From JBIOJM01 sp044450785 (GTDB lineage Bacteria > Planctomycetota > Planctomycetia > Isosphaerales > Isosphaeraceae), in assembly GCA_044450785.1 (NCBI GenBank), contig JBIOJM010000032.1:1-46968 (forward strand): DNA of 46,968 bases, written 5' to 3'. Of this stretch, positions 1 to 7,502 are shown piece after piece. Positions within the stretch are counted from its first letter, which is position 1, and every line of letters starts with the position of its first letter. Below the pieces are notes generated by a model that was not told where the DNA came from, searched no databases, and saw nothing but the letters and a program-made list of their open reading frames with translations. Both the position numbers and the translations under genes were made by a program.

Positions 1-293
1 ACGGCACCCCCCCTGCCCCCCCCTTCTCAAGAGGGGGAAAAGGAGGTTTTCCCCCTTCGCAGGGGGGGCCGAGGCGTGCCTCTCTTCTCCCCCCATTGCG
101 AAGGGGGGGCCAGGGCTCAGAGGGATGGGTTTTTCTACCAAGGGCCAGAGGGGCCGCAGGCCACGCCACAGCACAGCAGCGGACGATGAACTGTTTCTTG
201 CTCCCTCTCCCGGGGGAGAGGGCTGGGGTGAGGGGCCAGCGGCACCGAGAGCCTCCCCCAGTTGAATCGCCCCATCCGCATCGTTGCTACAAT
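1..293. repeat. GC-rich hairpin-laden intergenic DNA upstream of the sulfatase
   Basis: No convincing gene is seen here. Positions 20-115 hold three C-run/G-run hairpins, of the form CCCCCCTTCTCAAGAGGGGG and CCCCCTTCGCAGGGGGGG. Positions 200-237 hold a CCCTCTCCCGGGGGAGAGGG palindrome followed by a TGAGGGG motif. Similar text recurs near 1880, 5961-6005 and inside the element at 24395-24640, so this is dispersed non-coding repeat DNA. It stays open in the frame of the sulfatase by chance, which artificially lengthens that reading frame. Confidence 0.6.
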
Positions 294-1859
294 TTGATCG
301 CCCTGATCGTCTTGTGGCTGTCCAATCCGGCGATCGTGTCCGCGGGAGACGGTCATGGAGATCCCGCCGGTCCCAACTTGTTGTTGATCGTCGCCGACGA
401 CCATGGAGGAGGGACCCTCGGGATCGAAGGAGATCCCAGGCAAGCGACTCCGAATCTGGACGCGCTGGCCCGGCAGGGTGCGCTGTTCGAGCGGGCTTTC
501 TGCAACTCGCCGCTCTGCACGCCGAGCCGGCAATCCCTGATCACGGGGAAGCTGCCCCACTCCATCGGCGTGACCAGGCTCCCCACGCGGTTGTCCGACG
601 ACGTCCTGACCATGGGCGAATGGCTCCACGACCTGGATTACCAGACGCTCGCGATCGGCAAGATGCACTTCAACGGTCCCTCAGCCCACGGATTCGCGGT
701 GCGTGTCGATACGCCGGCCTGGGAGCGCGACCTCCTCGCTCATCCCCCTCGCGGCGGTGACCACCGTCGTCCCTGGCGGCCGATCCTCGATCCGCCACAG
801 CGGTGGCTCAACGCGTCTTACCGGTCGACGGGGCTCCCCACCGAGTCGATGCAGTCCACCTATTTCGTCAACCGCGCGACCGAGTATCTCAAGGGCAAGC
901 ACGACCGGCCATTCGCCATGATCGTCAGCTTCTACGAGCCCCACAGCCCGTTCAACTTTCCGAGAGGTTGGAGGCCACGTTTCCGGCCCGGTGTATTCAC
1001 GGCCCCACCCGTGTCGGAACGGGATCGCCGGGAGCAGCCCGAAATCTTCGCCCCGCTCTCCGCCCTAGACGTCCGCGGAATTCAAGCCGCCTACTACACC
1101 TCGCTTTCGTTCGTGGATGCTCAGGTCGGGCGGTTGATCGAGGCGCTCGATGAGACCGGCCTCTCGAGCCGGACGCTCGTGGTTTACTTGGGCGACAACG
1201 GCTACATGCTCGGCCAGCATGGACGATTCGAAAAACACTGCTTTTACGAGCCGGCCGTCCGGATTCCCCTCATCATGCGCTGGCCAGGCCACCTCGAAAG
1301 CCATCGTCGCATCGCCGGCCTCGTGGAGATGATCGACGTCTTGCCGACAATCCTTCACCTCCTGGAATTGCCGGTTCCCCCCGGATTACAGGGAATCGAC
1401 CTCGAGCCGTTGCTCGCGGGAAAGCCCGGGGCGCAGGCGCACGACGTGGTGTTCAGCGAGTATCTCGAGAACGAAGAGGCGATGGTTCGCTCAGCGCGTT
1501 ACAAGCTGATCGTCTGCACGGGCCGGCGGCTGCGCCAGGACGGTTACCAGACGGCCCCGCCCCTGCGCACACCCGGCCCTTACATGCGGTTGTATGACCT
1601 GGTTTCGGATCCGGGCGAGACGAGGGACCTGAGCGACGATCCCACCCATGCCTCGATCAAGGACTACCTGCTCGGTCGGATGGTCGAGCGCATGGTCACC
1701 ACGCGCGAGGGGCTCGAGCCGGTCCCCGCCGGCCTCGCGCGGCTCGAAAAGATCCACTGGTGCCTGGTTCCTCGCGATCGCGCGGAACCTCCGACACCAC
1801 CGGTGCGCCTCTCCCCACCCGCGGACACCGGTCCCCCTGCGAGAAAGGGATCGTCGTGA
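294..1859 (+). CDS. Secreted S1-family sulfatase
   Basis: Predicted sulfuric-ester hydrolase of the formylglycine-dependent S1 family, typical of planctomycetes that degrade sulfated polysaccharides. The mature N-terminus starts PNLLLIVADDHGG, carrying the metal-binding Asp pair. CTPSRQSLITGK, with its Cys near residue 75, fits the C-x-P-x-R signature converted to formylglycine. A later DNGYMLGQHGRFEKH supplies the second metal-binding and Lys/His residues. The frame is open from 96, but the first ~66 codons are repeat DNA. I chose TTG at 294 because it opens a hydrophobic stretch, LIALIVLWLSNPAIVSAG, that looks like a signal peptide; no clear Shine-Dalgarno supports it and ATG 186 is the alternative. 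About 521 residues, usual for the family. It points convergently at mfnE and has no evident link to the C1 genes. The substrate cannot be read from sequence. Confidence 0.9.
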   Translation: MIALIVLWLSNPAIVSAGDGHGDPAGPNLLLIVADDHGGGTLGIEGDPRQATPNLDALARQGALFERAFCNSPLCTPSRQSLITGKLPHSIGVTRLPTRLSDDVLTMGEWLHDLDYQTLAIGKMHFNGPSAHGFAVRVDTPAWERDLLAHPPRGGDHRRPWRPILDPPQRWLNASYRSTGLPTESMQSTYFVNRATEYLKGKHDRPFAMIVSFYEPHSPFNFPRGWRPRFRPGVFTAPPVSERDRREQPEIFAPLSALDVRGIQAAYYTSLSFVDAQVGRLIEALDETGLSSRTLVVYLGDNGYMLGQHGRFEKHCFYEPAVRIPLIMRWPGHLESHRRIAGLVEMIDVLPTILHLLELPVPPGLQGIDLEPLLAGKPGAQAHDVVFSEYLENEEAMVRSARYKLIVCTGRRLRQDGYQTAPPLRTPGPYMRLYDLVSDPGETRDLSDDPTHASIKDYLLGRMVERMVTTREGLEPVPAGLARLEKIHWCLVPRDRAEPPTPPVRLSPPADTGPPARKGSS

Positions 1860-2018
1860 GCTAACCCGCCGGCTCCTTTCCCCCCCTTGCGGAGAACGTC
1901 CAGCTTTTAGGCGGCGTTTTCACAGGGGTTTACGTCTTAAAACGATGCAACCCCGCGAAGCGGTCGAATTCGGCTGACTTTGCAAAACTCCAGACCTGAG
2001 TGGGAACACAAGAGGTTC

Positions 2019-2639
2019 TCACGGAGGGAGGACGCGGGGATCCAGCGGGCACTCGCGCAGGTTGACGTACTCGACGCGAGCAAGGGATCGCGCGGCGGCC
2101 GGCAAGATCGGATCGACCAATCCGAGCCGGGCCGCGTCCCGGCGACTGGCGCCGGCGGGTAAAGGCGCGCTCTTGAGCAGGATCAGGCAGTCGCCGCCCA
2201 GGGCCGCCGCGAGCCGCGCGGCGATCGCGTCGGAGGTGACGTCCCAGCTCGCGGGGAGTGGGTCTCTTCCGGTCCGATCGAGCTCGTTGATGCTTTTGCG
2301 CGGGGCCAGGATGGGGATCGATCGAACGTTCCACGCGCCGGCGAGCGATTCGATTCGATCGACCAAGATCGAGCCAGGCACCAGTGCGGCCAGGAGGATC
2401 GCCGTCAGATCGAGGGCGTGAAGAGCGAGTTGGTGCGCACGCTCGTCGCCGAGCCCGTGAATCCGGTCAAGCGCGCGGACCACGTCGACCGCGGGGCCGC
2501 CGCCGGCAATCAGGACCGTTCGCTCCGGGGGCACGATCGTGCGCCGGGTGTCGAGAAAGGTGAGCAGGCGGTGGGGCAGCTCGGGCCAGTCAAACAGGCT
2601 GCCGCCGACCTTCACGACCGCCAGGGTGGTGGATGGCAT
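2019..2639 (-). CDS. mfnE: Amino-acid-kinase family protein, probable MfnE (aminomethylfuran phosphate kinase)
   Basis: About 206 residues of the amino acid kinase fold. The N-terminus STTLAVVKVGGSLFDWPEL has the Lys-Gly-Gly-Ser loop, followed by a Gly-rich VLIAGGGPAVDVVRALDR nucleotide-binding segment. In archaea MfnE phosphorylates aminomethylfuran phosphate to the diphosphate during methanofuran synthesis; small kinases of this family also occur in H4MPT gene clusters of methylotrophic bacteria. The longer open frame to 2933 is antisense-like readthrough. ATG 2639 overlaps the TAA of mfnF as TAATG, so the start is set by translational coupling. It is the last gene of the mfnD-mfnF-mfnE operon. 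The function rests on family resemblance plus adjacency to mfnF and mfnD; the bacterial substrate may differ slightly. Confidence 0.8.
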   Translation of the reverse strand: MPSTTLAVVKVGGSLFDWPELPHRLLTFLDTRRTIVPPERTVLIAGGGPAVDVVRALDRIHGLGDERAHQLALHALDLTAILLAALVPGSILVDRIESLAGAWNVRSIPILAPRKSINELDRTGRDPLPASWDVTSDAIAARLAAALGGDCLILLKSAPLPAGASRRDAARLGLVDPILPAAARSLARVEYVNLRECPLDPRVLPP

Positions 2640-3739
2640 TACGTTGGAGTCGCCTCCAGAGACGGTCCGGTCCGGGAATCTCGAGCGGGCTGGCGGTCGG
2701 CACGAAAACGCTCCGAGGCCAGAGCAACCAAGGCGTAGGCACAGCCGGCCGAGGAGGCGAGAGAACCCCAGGCCTCTTTCAGGCAGATGATCGGGCCGTT
2801 CGACTCGATCACGCGTTGGGCCAGCCGCCGGCCCAAGAAATCGCCGGAACCGGCGATGACCGCGGCGCCCGGGCGGCCGATCGTCGGCCGGCACGCCCGT
2901 TCGGCCGCCCGGCTCAGACGATCCATCAGGCAAAGGTCGGCAGCCTGGGCGAAGGCGAGCGCGTCGGCGGCGGAAAGGCCATCGCGGTCCGCGCCGACCA
3001 TGCGAGCGAGGCGGTCGCGGGCCGCCTGGATCGTCGCGGGCCGTCCGTCGGCCGTGGAGAGATCGGAGGGGTTGGGTTCGATGTCACCGAGGGTGAGGTA
3101 GACGTCCAGGGTCGAGGCGAAGATCTCGGCGGCCAACCCGGTGGGCGTCCCTCGCAGCGGCAGCTCGGTCGCCAGGGCACAGACCGGCGTTCGGCGAATC
3201 CCGGCGTAGACCAGCTCGCCGGTCTGGAGCCGTTCCGTGTCGCTCTGCCCCCGTGCCGCGACCCGCCCACGGTCGAGCGGGATCAGGTCGGTTGTGGTCG
3301 AGCCGATGTCGATCAAGAGTCCGCGCGCCTCGGGAATGAGGCGAGCGGCGAGGGTCGCCAGCGCCAGCCAGTTCGCCGCCGCGGCCAGCCGCGGCTGCCG
3401 GCGAGCCTCATCCACCGAGTGAAACTCACCGTCAACGCCCCAGACGACGATCGAACAGCCCGGAACACCCGCGACGACGGCATCGAGGACGGCGTTGACG
3501 CCCACCGTCTTGGTGGGATAACAATCGCACAGCTCGGCGGTCATCGTCACCGCGGCCCGGTCGCAAGCAGGGAAGGCCGCCACCGCGGTCGCGATCACCT
3601 GGCCCAGCTCGTCCGGCCGCTTCCAGACCTCGAACGGGACGGTCCGCGCCTGGCCGCCGCCATGCGCAACCTTGATGTTCGCCCCGCCGATGTCCAGGGC
3701 GATCCAGCATCCTCGATCGGGAGCGGAAGCGCTACTCAT
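2639..3739 (-). CDS. mfnF: H4MPT-linked C1 transfer pathway protein, MfnF-like (hydantoinase/ASKHA fold)
   Basis: 366 residues with two ASKHA-type phosphate loops: WIALDIGGANIKVAHGGG at residues ~12-29 and GLLIDIGSTTTDLIPLD near residue 140. This matches the one-carbon protein family once annotated as hydantoinase-like. The archaeal member MfnF condenses aminomethylfuran diphosphate with glutamyl-tyramine to build the methanofuran core; in bacteria the acceptor is probably a glutamyl-tyrosine derivative, as methylofuran is tyrosine-based. Start ATG 3739 overlaps the TGA of the upstream ATP-grasp gene as ATGA, and its own stop overlaps mfnE, so all three genes are translationally coupled. No unusual residues were noticed. 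Confidence in the family is high; the exact reaction is inferred from archaeal work. Confidence 0.87.
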   Translation of the reverse strand: MSSASAPDRGCWIALDIGGANIKVAHGGGQARTVPFEVWKRPDELGQVIATAVAAFPACDRAAVTMTAELCDCYPTKTVGVNAVLDAVVAGVPGCSIVVWGVDGEFHSVDEARRQPRLAAAANWLALATLAARLIPEARGLLIDIGSTTTDLIPLDRGRVAARGQSDTERLQTGELVYAGIRRTPVCALATELPLRGTPTGLAAEIFASTLDVYLTLGDIEPNPSDLSTADGRPATIQAARDRLARMVGADRDGLSAADALAFAQAADLCLMDRLSRAAERACRPTIGRPGAAVIAGSGDFLGRRLAQRVIESNGPIICLKEAWGSLASSAGCAYALVALASERFRADRQPARDSRTGPSLEATPT

Positions 3740-4806
3740 ACAGATACTCCAACATCCTCAGCGATGAACTCACCCCTGGCATCGAAGGCCAGGCTCTTCT
3801 GCCCGTGAACGATCCGGGACAACCCGTCCAGCAGCTCGAGATCTCCGGTCGATGGCTCACAGGCGTCCAGCCACGCCCGGGCCAGGTGCCCCGGAGGCAC
3901 GAGCCGGCAGAGCCCGACGCACGACGTCGTCGGTCGCGGGTTGATCTCCAGTATGGTGGCATGACTTCCCTTGGCGTCCCAGATGAAATCGACGCCGGCG
4001 AACCCGCGCAGGCCCGTGACTGCTTGAACGGCCGGCTCAATCTGGGGCAAGGCACGCGGACAGGATTTGGGCAATATGCCTCCCCGATAAACAAATCGGC
4101 CGTTGCGAACCGCCATCCGCTGGATCCCCATGCCGATCAGCCACGGCCGCCCGCCCTCGCCCACCAGGAAGCTGGCGCTCATGGGCACGCCCGGCACATA
4201 CCTCTGGAGTACTGCCGACGGCAGCGTTCGCGCATTCTCGGGCAAGCGTTGGGCGTCCGCCAGATAGAAGGTATCGACCGAGCCGGCCCCGTCGACCGGC
4301 TTGAGCACGGCCGGATATTCCGCGCCGGCAGGCAAGCCCAACGCGGGGATGATCGTCCGAACCCGCGGTGTGTCGATCCCCAGAGCCTCCAGCCGCGCGG
4401 CCATTCGAGCCTTGTCGCCTGCGAGCTCGACCGCCTCGGCCGACGAACCGAGGACCCGCGCCCCGGCTTCCTTCAGCTCGCGGGTCAAGCACGCCAGGAT
4501 TCCTCTCGTCTCCGGCGCGACCAGTACGGTAAAATCAGCCGCACGGGCCAGATCGCGCAGCCGAACAACGTACTCCCCCTCGGCGATCGGCGCGACGAGC
4601 CAGGGTCCGTGATCCTCCTTCAGCCGCGCGTCCAGAGTCACGATGACTCGAATCGGTCTCTCCTTCACTGCGGCGAATTCGGCGGCGATCGCCCGGCGCA
4701 TCGCACAACCTTCCGCCGCCCACGAGGCGGGCAAGGGTGAGCCCGCGAGCCCCCCGCCCGTCACCCATTCATGGACCAGCACGGTCAGTGCTCTTCCCAG
4801 CGCCAT
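3736..4806 (-). CDS. mfnD: ATP-grasp ligase, MfnD-like (tyramine/tyrosine-glutamate ligase)
   Basis: About 356 residues. The N-terminal VLVHEWVTGGGLAGS signature is shared with methanogen MfnD, which joins glutamate to tyramine in methanofuran synthesis. A central ATP-grasp domain has LKPVDGAGSVDTFYL (ATP-binding loop) and a C-terminal metal-binding ATILEINPRPTTSCVGL, where Glu and Asn bind Mg. ATG 4806 is chosen; GTG about eight codons downstream, just before LVHEWVTGG, is a real alternative because ATG 4806 overlaps the ATG of the divergent HisA-like gene. First gene of the mfnD-mfnF-mfnE operon, coupled to mfnF by ATGA. Any promoter must lie within the HisA-like coding region. A bacterial enzyme of this class probably uses tyrosine, giving methylofuran. 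Confidence 0.82.
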   Translation of the reverse strand: MALGRALTVLVHEWVTGGGLAGSPLPASWAAEGCAMRRAIAAEFAAVKERPIRVIVTLDARLKEDHGPWLVAPIAEGEYVVRLRDLARAADFTVLVAPETRGILACLTRELKEAGARVLGSSAEAVELAGDKARMAARLEALGIDTPRVRTIIPALGLPAGAEYPAVLKPVDGAGSVDTFYLADAQRLPENARTLPSAVLQRYVPGVPMSASFLVGEGGRPWLIGMGIQRMAVRNGRFVYRGGILPKSCPRALPQIEPAVQAVTGLRGFAGVDFIWDAKGSHATILEINPRPTTSCVGLCRLVPPGHLARAWLDACEPSTGDLELLDGLSRIVHGQKSLAFDARGEFIAEDVGVSV

Positions 4807-5584
4807 GGCGAGAATACCCTTACCAGTCATCCCCGTGCTCGACCTCAAGACCGGCCACGCGGTCCACGCCGTCGGAGGCCGACGCGATCATTATCAACCG
4901 ATCCGAAGCATCTTGCACGCAACTTCCGATCCGATTGCCCTGGCCCGCGCGCTGCGCGACACGCTAGGACTGCAAACCCTCTACCTCGCCGACCTGGACG
5001 CAATCGCCGGCCTGCCGCCGAATCTCGCCGTGTACGAGGGGATCGTTTCGCTCGGTATTCATTTAGTCGTTGATTCCGGCGTGTGCGACGTCGACTCGGC
5101 GGCTCCCTTGCTCGATCTCGACGATTCCTCTTGTACGATCGTTGCCGGCCTCGAGACCGTGCGCGGTCCGCGCGAGCTCGGCGAGATCGTGGACCGGGCG
5201 GGCGCGGAGCGAGTCATCTTCAGCCTCGACCTATTCGACGGACGGCCGAGGATGGCCGCGCGGGCCGCCTGGTCGGCCGATCAACCCCGCGAGCTGGCGC
5301 GCGAGGCGATCGCGCACGGCGTGTGCCAGATTCTTCTGCTCGATCTCTCGCGGGTCGGGACCGGCCGCGGTCTGGGCACCGATGGCCTGATGGCCAGCAT
5401 CCGCCAGGCCCATCCGCGGGTCCGGCTCAGCGTGGGTGGGGGGATCTCCCGGATCGAGGAGGTGCTCGCTCTCTTGAACACCGGTGCCGAGGCGGTCCTC
5501 GTCGGCTCGGCACTCCATGACGGCAGGATCGGCGCCACGGAGCTGGCACGCTTGGGCCCCGAGAATCCCGAGGGGTCAAGCTGA
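4805..5584 (+). CDS. HisA/HisF-related TIM-barrel protein of the H4MPT cluster
   Basis: 259 residues resembling the hisA/hisF-related family found in methanogens and H4MPT-containing bacteria. The N-terminal PVIPVLDLKTGHAVHAVGG corresponds to strand 1 and loop 1 of HisA. YLADLDAIAGLPPN and SLDLFDGRPRM mark further barrel strands, and the C-terminal VRLSVGGGISRIEEV with AVLVGSALHDGRI is the paired phosphate-binding site. The adjacent genes are for methanofuran synthesis rather than histidine synthesis, so a role in C1-cofactor formation is more likely than phosphoribosyl isomerisation; the reaction is unknown to me. ATG 4805 overlaps the mfnD ATG on the other strand. The next in-frame options would cut into strand 1, so this start is probably right and the transcript must begin inside mfnD or be leaderless. 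Confidence 0.85.
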   Translation: MARIPLPVIPVLDLKTGHAVHAVGGRRDHYQPIRSILHATSDPIALARALRDTLGLQTLYLADLDAIAGLPPNLAVYEGIVSLGIHLVVDSGVCDVDSAAPLLDLDDSSCTIVAGLETVRGPRELGEIVDRAGAERVIFSLDLFDGRPRMAARAAWSADQPRELAREAIAHGVCQILLLDLSRVGTGRGLGTDGLMASIRQAHPRVRLSVGGGISRIEEVLALLNTGAEAVLVGSALHDGRIGATELARLGPENPEGSS

Positions 5585-5730
5585 TCGAAGTCGTCCTGCA
5601 AGCTGTCGAAGTCGATGCCCTGAGCGCCGGCCGCCCGGAGGATCATCTCGTAGCCGGTCTGGATGCAGCCGGTCATCTCACGCCGCCGCCGGATCGCGAA
5701 ACGCCGCCAGTCCGGGAAAACGCTTATCAT
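5585..5730 (-). pseudogene. 5' fragment of a C39-like cysteine-peptidase-type gene
   Basis: ATG 5730 opens MISVFPDWRRFAIRRRREM followed by TGCIQTGYEMILRAAGAQG and a Gln-Asp-Asp-Phe-Asp segment. This looks like the N-terminal Cys-box of papain/C39-type peptidase-like proteins I associate with planctomycetes, with Cys in TGCIQTGYE in the nucleophile position. After about 50 residues the frame runs into antisense of the HisA-like 3' end and loses protein-like character, so only the first part of the gene survives. The family assignment is from memory of similar sequences and is tentative; that it is a truncated gene is the better-supported part. Confidence 0.4.
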
Positions 5731-5894
5731 CCGCGCTCCGTGCCTGCCGATGAACGCCAACGTGGGTGGATACCTTCGGAGGGCCGGGCCTGTGGTTGCG
5801 ACGCACGTCGCGGCATTGTTTGATTCTTAGTTCGGATTACCCACTTTATCCGAACTATAACCGACTGGCGAAAAGACGCAAGGGAAAGGTGAGA

Positions 5895-6160
5895 TTGCCA
5901 GTTCCCAGTTGTCAGTTGTCAATTGCGAGTTGCCAGTCCTCGCTGGACAGCACCGCCCGCGCCCCTCACCCGGCCTTCGGCCACCCTCTCCCAGCGGGGC
6001 GAGGGTAAAAGAAAGTGTCGCCCTTTCAGGGCTTGGGCTTGGGTGGTCGACGTGTCCCCAGGGCATTGCCCTGGGCTGGTATGTTGCGGCCCCTTTGGGG
6101 CGCGGAATAGTTCCCATGGCGTTGCCCTGGGCTGAGCTGTGTTGGCCCCTCTTGTGCATC
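5895..6160. repeat. Intergenic repeat cluster (tandem short repeats plus REP-like palindromes)
   Basis: This gene-free stretch has three parts. At 5896-5940 there is an imperfect tandem repeat of CAGTTCCCAGTTGTCAGTTG type. At 5955-6007 there is the CCCCTCACCC...CCCTCTCCC...GGGGCGAGGG element also seen elsewhere in the window. At 6021-6160 there is a string of palindromes: GCCCTTTCAGGGC, then CCCAGGGCATTGCCCTGGGC (6058-6077), then GGCCCCTTTGGGGC, then a degenerate second copy of the CCC...GGG box. The same ordered set occurs at 27149-27352, so this is a dispersed non-coding family. Folding of single-stranded DNA or RNA is expected; function is unknown. Confidence 0.75.
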
Positions 6161-6180
6161 GTTTCGTCTTCCTTGCGAGG

Positions 6181-6301
6181 TGGTGATTAGTGAGAAGAAG
6201 ATCCATGCGGTGGACGTTCAGTCTCAACTGGATCAACTGCTGATATCGTGCGATCGCCGAGGTCGTGAAGGGGTATCCGTGTCCAGGATGTACTGCGTCA
6301 T
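6181..6301 (-). pseudogene. Gutted PIN-domain (VapC-like) toxin remnant
   Basis: ATG 6301 overlaps the antitoxin stop as ATGA, the usual arrangement of a toxin following its antitoxin. The first ten codons read MTQYILDTDT, a textbook PIN-domain start with the first acidic residues. The next protein-like stretch, AIARYQQLIQLRLNVHRMDL, belongs to the C-terminal half of such toxins and lies in a different frame; everything between is missing and the 3' end is lost as well. The reading frame from the ATG stops after 21 codons. The toxin is therefore dead through internal deletion plus frameshift. This also explains why the antitoxin next to it appears alone. Confidence 0.7.
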
Positions 6302-6606
6302 CGGGAGCCGTCGTCCTCATCCTCATCAACCTTGCGTCGGTGCTCGGCAATCGCTTCCTGCCAGTCGTCAAAGAGCGGATCGTCCCGAAACATCCCGGCA
6401 ACCGCGTCCCAGGGATTCTCCTCGGTCGTGTTGATCTCCAAGGGTACGAGGACCGATCCCTCCGCCATTCGGTGATCGATGGCCTCGCGGAGCCGAGCCA
6501 GAGCCTCTTCCCGGGTCGTACCCTGAGCCGTGACCGCAAAAGGAGGACCACCCGTCGCACGGAATCCGTCGTTTGCAATCGGCTCGATCAAGACAGGGAT
6601 CTTCAT
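6298..6606 (-). CDS. Orphan antitoxin-like protein (partner of a deleted PIN toxin)
   Basis: 102 residues beginning MKIPVLIEPIANDGFRATGG and containing an AEG/TTREEALARLREAI helix, with C-terminal MFRDDPLFDDWQEAIAEHR. The N-terminal beta-rich part resembles HicB-like/Phd-associated small antitoxins, and this exact layout is common in planctomycetes upstream of VapC-type toxins. ATG 6606 is preferred to the upstream frame start at 6630 because the family begins MKIPVLIEP. The stop overlaps the start of the toxin remnant. The toxin is broken, so the gene may be a relic or may still neutralise a related toxin elsewhere. DNA binding and autoregulation are expected for the class but not shown. Confidence 0.75.
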   Translation of the reverse strand: MKIPVLIEPIANDGFRATGGPPFAVTAQGTTREEALARLREAIDHRMAEGSVLVPLEINTTEENPWDAVAGMFRDDPLFDDWQEAIAEHRRKVDEDEDDGSR

Positions 6607-6700
6607 GATAGACCTGCGCAGGTAGATCAACGCCCCAGCGAGGCAAGTTCACGCACACACCCTCCCCATCATACGACGGACCTTCACGAAGGTGAACCCT

Positions 6701-6727
6701 GGTCCGTGGTCCTTGGTCCTTGGTCCC
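6701..6727. repeat. Short GGTCCTT-type heptamer repeat
   Basis: Three to four imperfect copies of the heptamer GGTCCTT. The same heptamer, in both orientations, makes up most of 31340-31556. It lies in the gene-free stretch 6607-7313, where I otherwise see only repeat copy A (7031-7165) and no supported gene. Some frames there are open because of high GC, but none has protein-like features. Confidence 0.6.
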
Positions 6728-7030
6728 ATACCCCCCGCCTACGGGGACTCGCCGGGACCCCGAGCCCTCAGCACCGCACCGTGGGGCCGTTATCCCGCGC
6801 GCACGGCTGCTCCCCGGCCCGCGCGGCACTTGTTCCGGGCCAGAACGGCCGGCGCGAGGTCCATGGGCGCGATGGCTCGGGCTCGGCTCCGCCTGATCAA
6901 CCAGGGCGCAGCCGATTTCTGGGTCGGTGAGACCGGATGATCCTGGCTGGCGACTCACCGATGAAGGTGCCTCGGGTCGCCAGCCTCGAAACCAGCGTCG
7001 CACCCATCAGGGGCTCAGAGCCGGCTCGCA

Positions 7031-7165
7031 AGTCTTCGCGCGGCGGATCGTTCGACGACGTCGTCGCGCTCGCTGCGGCTTCGGCCTCAGCGCGACCGCA
7101 CGCGAAGATGTGCTCCGGGTGCGCGGTGATGCAGGTGTCGGGCAAGAGCAAGTTCAAATTCACTG
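7031..7165. repeat. Diverged ~135-bp repeat, copy A (upstream of the DUF3800 gene)
   Basis: Aligned by eye with 8511-8655 in the same orientation. Shared blocks include GCGCGGCGGATC, GACGACGTCG, a GGCCTCA run, GATGTGCTCCGGGT, GTGATCCAGG or GTGATGCAGG, GTCGGGCAAG and GAGTTCAAAT-like ends. Identity looks like roughly three quarters. Together the two copies flank the small frame at 7314 and the DUF3800 gene. Confidence 0.65.
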
Positions 7166-7313
7166 TCCATCGCTCCATCCCGCGCGTCACGAAAATGACG
7201 ACCGCGCGACTTTAATGGGCGGCGGCTCCCCTGGGATCGAGCCGGATGGCATTTTTCGAAGTTCGATTCTCGCTCCGTGACGGTGGCGACGTCGGTTACA
7301 ATGGCAAGGTTGT

Positions 7314-7493
7314 GTGAGATCGTTACAGTGGGACCGCGGCCAGCCGCCCGACACGTCGTCGCCGGGTCGCGTCGGGCCACACGATCCAGCAAGAGCGAAA
7401 GAGCCAACGGTTCCGGACTCACGTCGAGAAACGACGATCCGCCTGATCGAAGAAAAGTTCCAGCGGCTCATGTTCGACGTGCAGGATGTGTAG
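7314..7493 (+). CDS. Possible small protein directly upstream of the DUF3800 gene
   Basis: A 59-codon frame starting at GTG 7314, preceded by AAGG at about five bases. The C-terminal half reads RRETTIRLIEEKFQRLMFDV, a plausible amphipathic helix, and ends QDV just before the DUF3800 start. Its TAG overlaps the AGGAG ribosome site of the next gene, an arrangement typical of two-gene operons. The N-terminal half is Pro/Arg-rich and less convincing, so this may be the 3' remnant of a larger gene rather than a complete small gene. Not recognised as a family. Confidence 0.35.
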   Translation: MRSLQWDRGQPPDTSSPGRVGPHDPARAKEPTVPDSRRETTIRLIEEKFQRLMFDVQDV

Positions 7494-7502
7494 GAGACGA
7501 GC

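Noticed and set aside
2633..3808. Plus-strand frame of 391 codons opposite mfnF
   Set aside because: Arg/Gly-rich antisense of a well-supported conserved gene.
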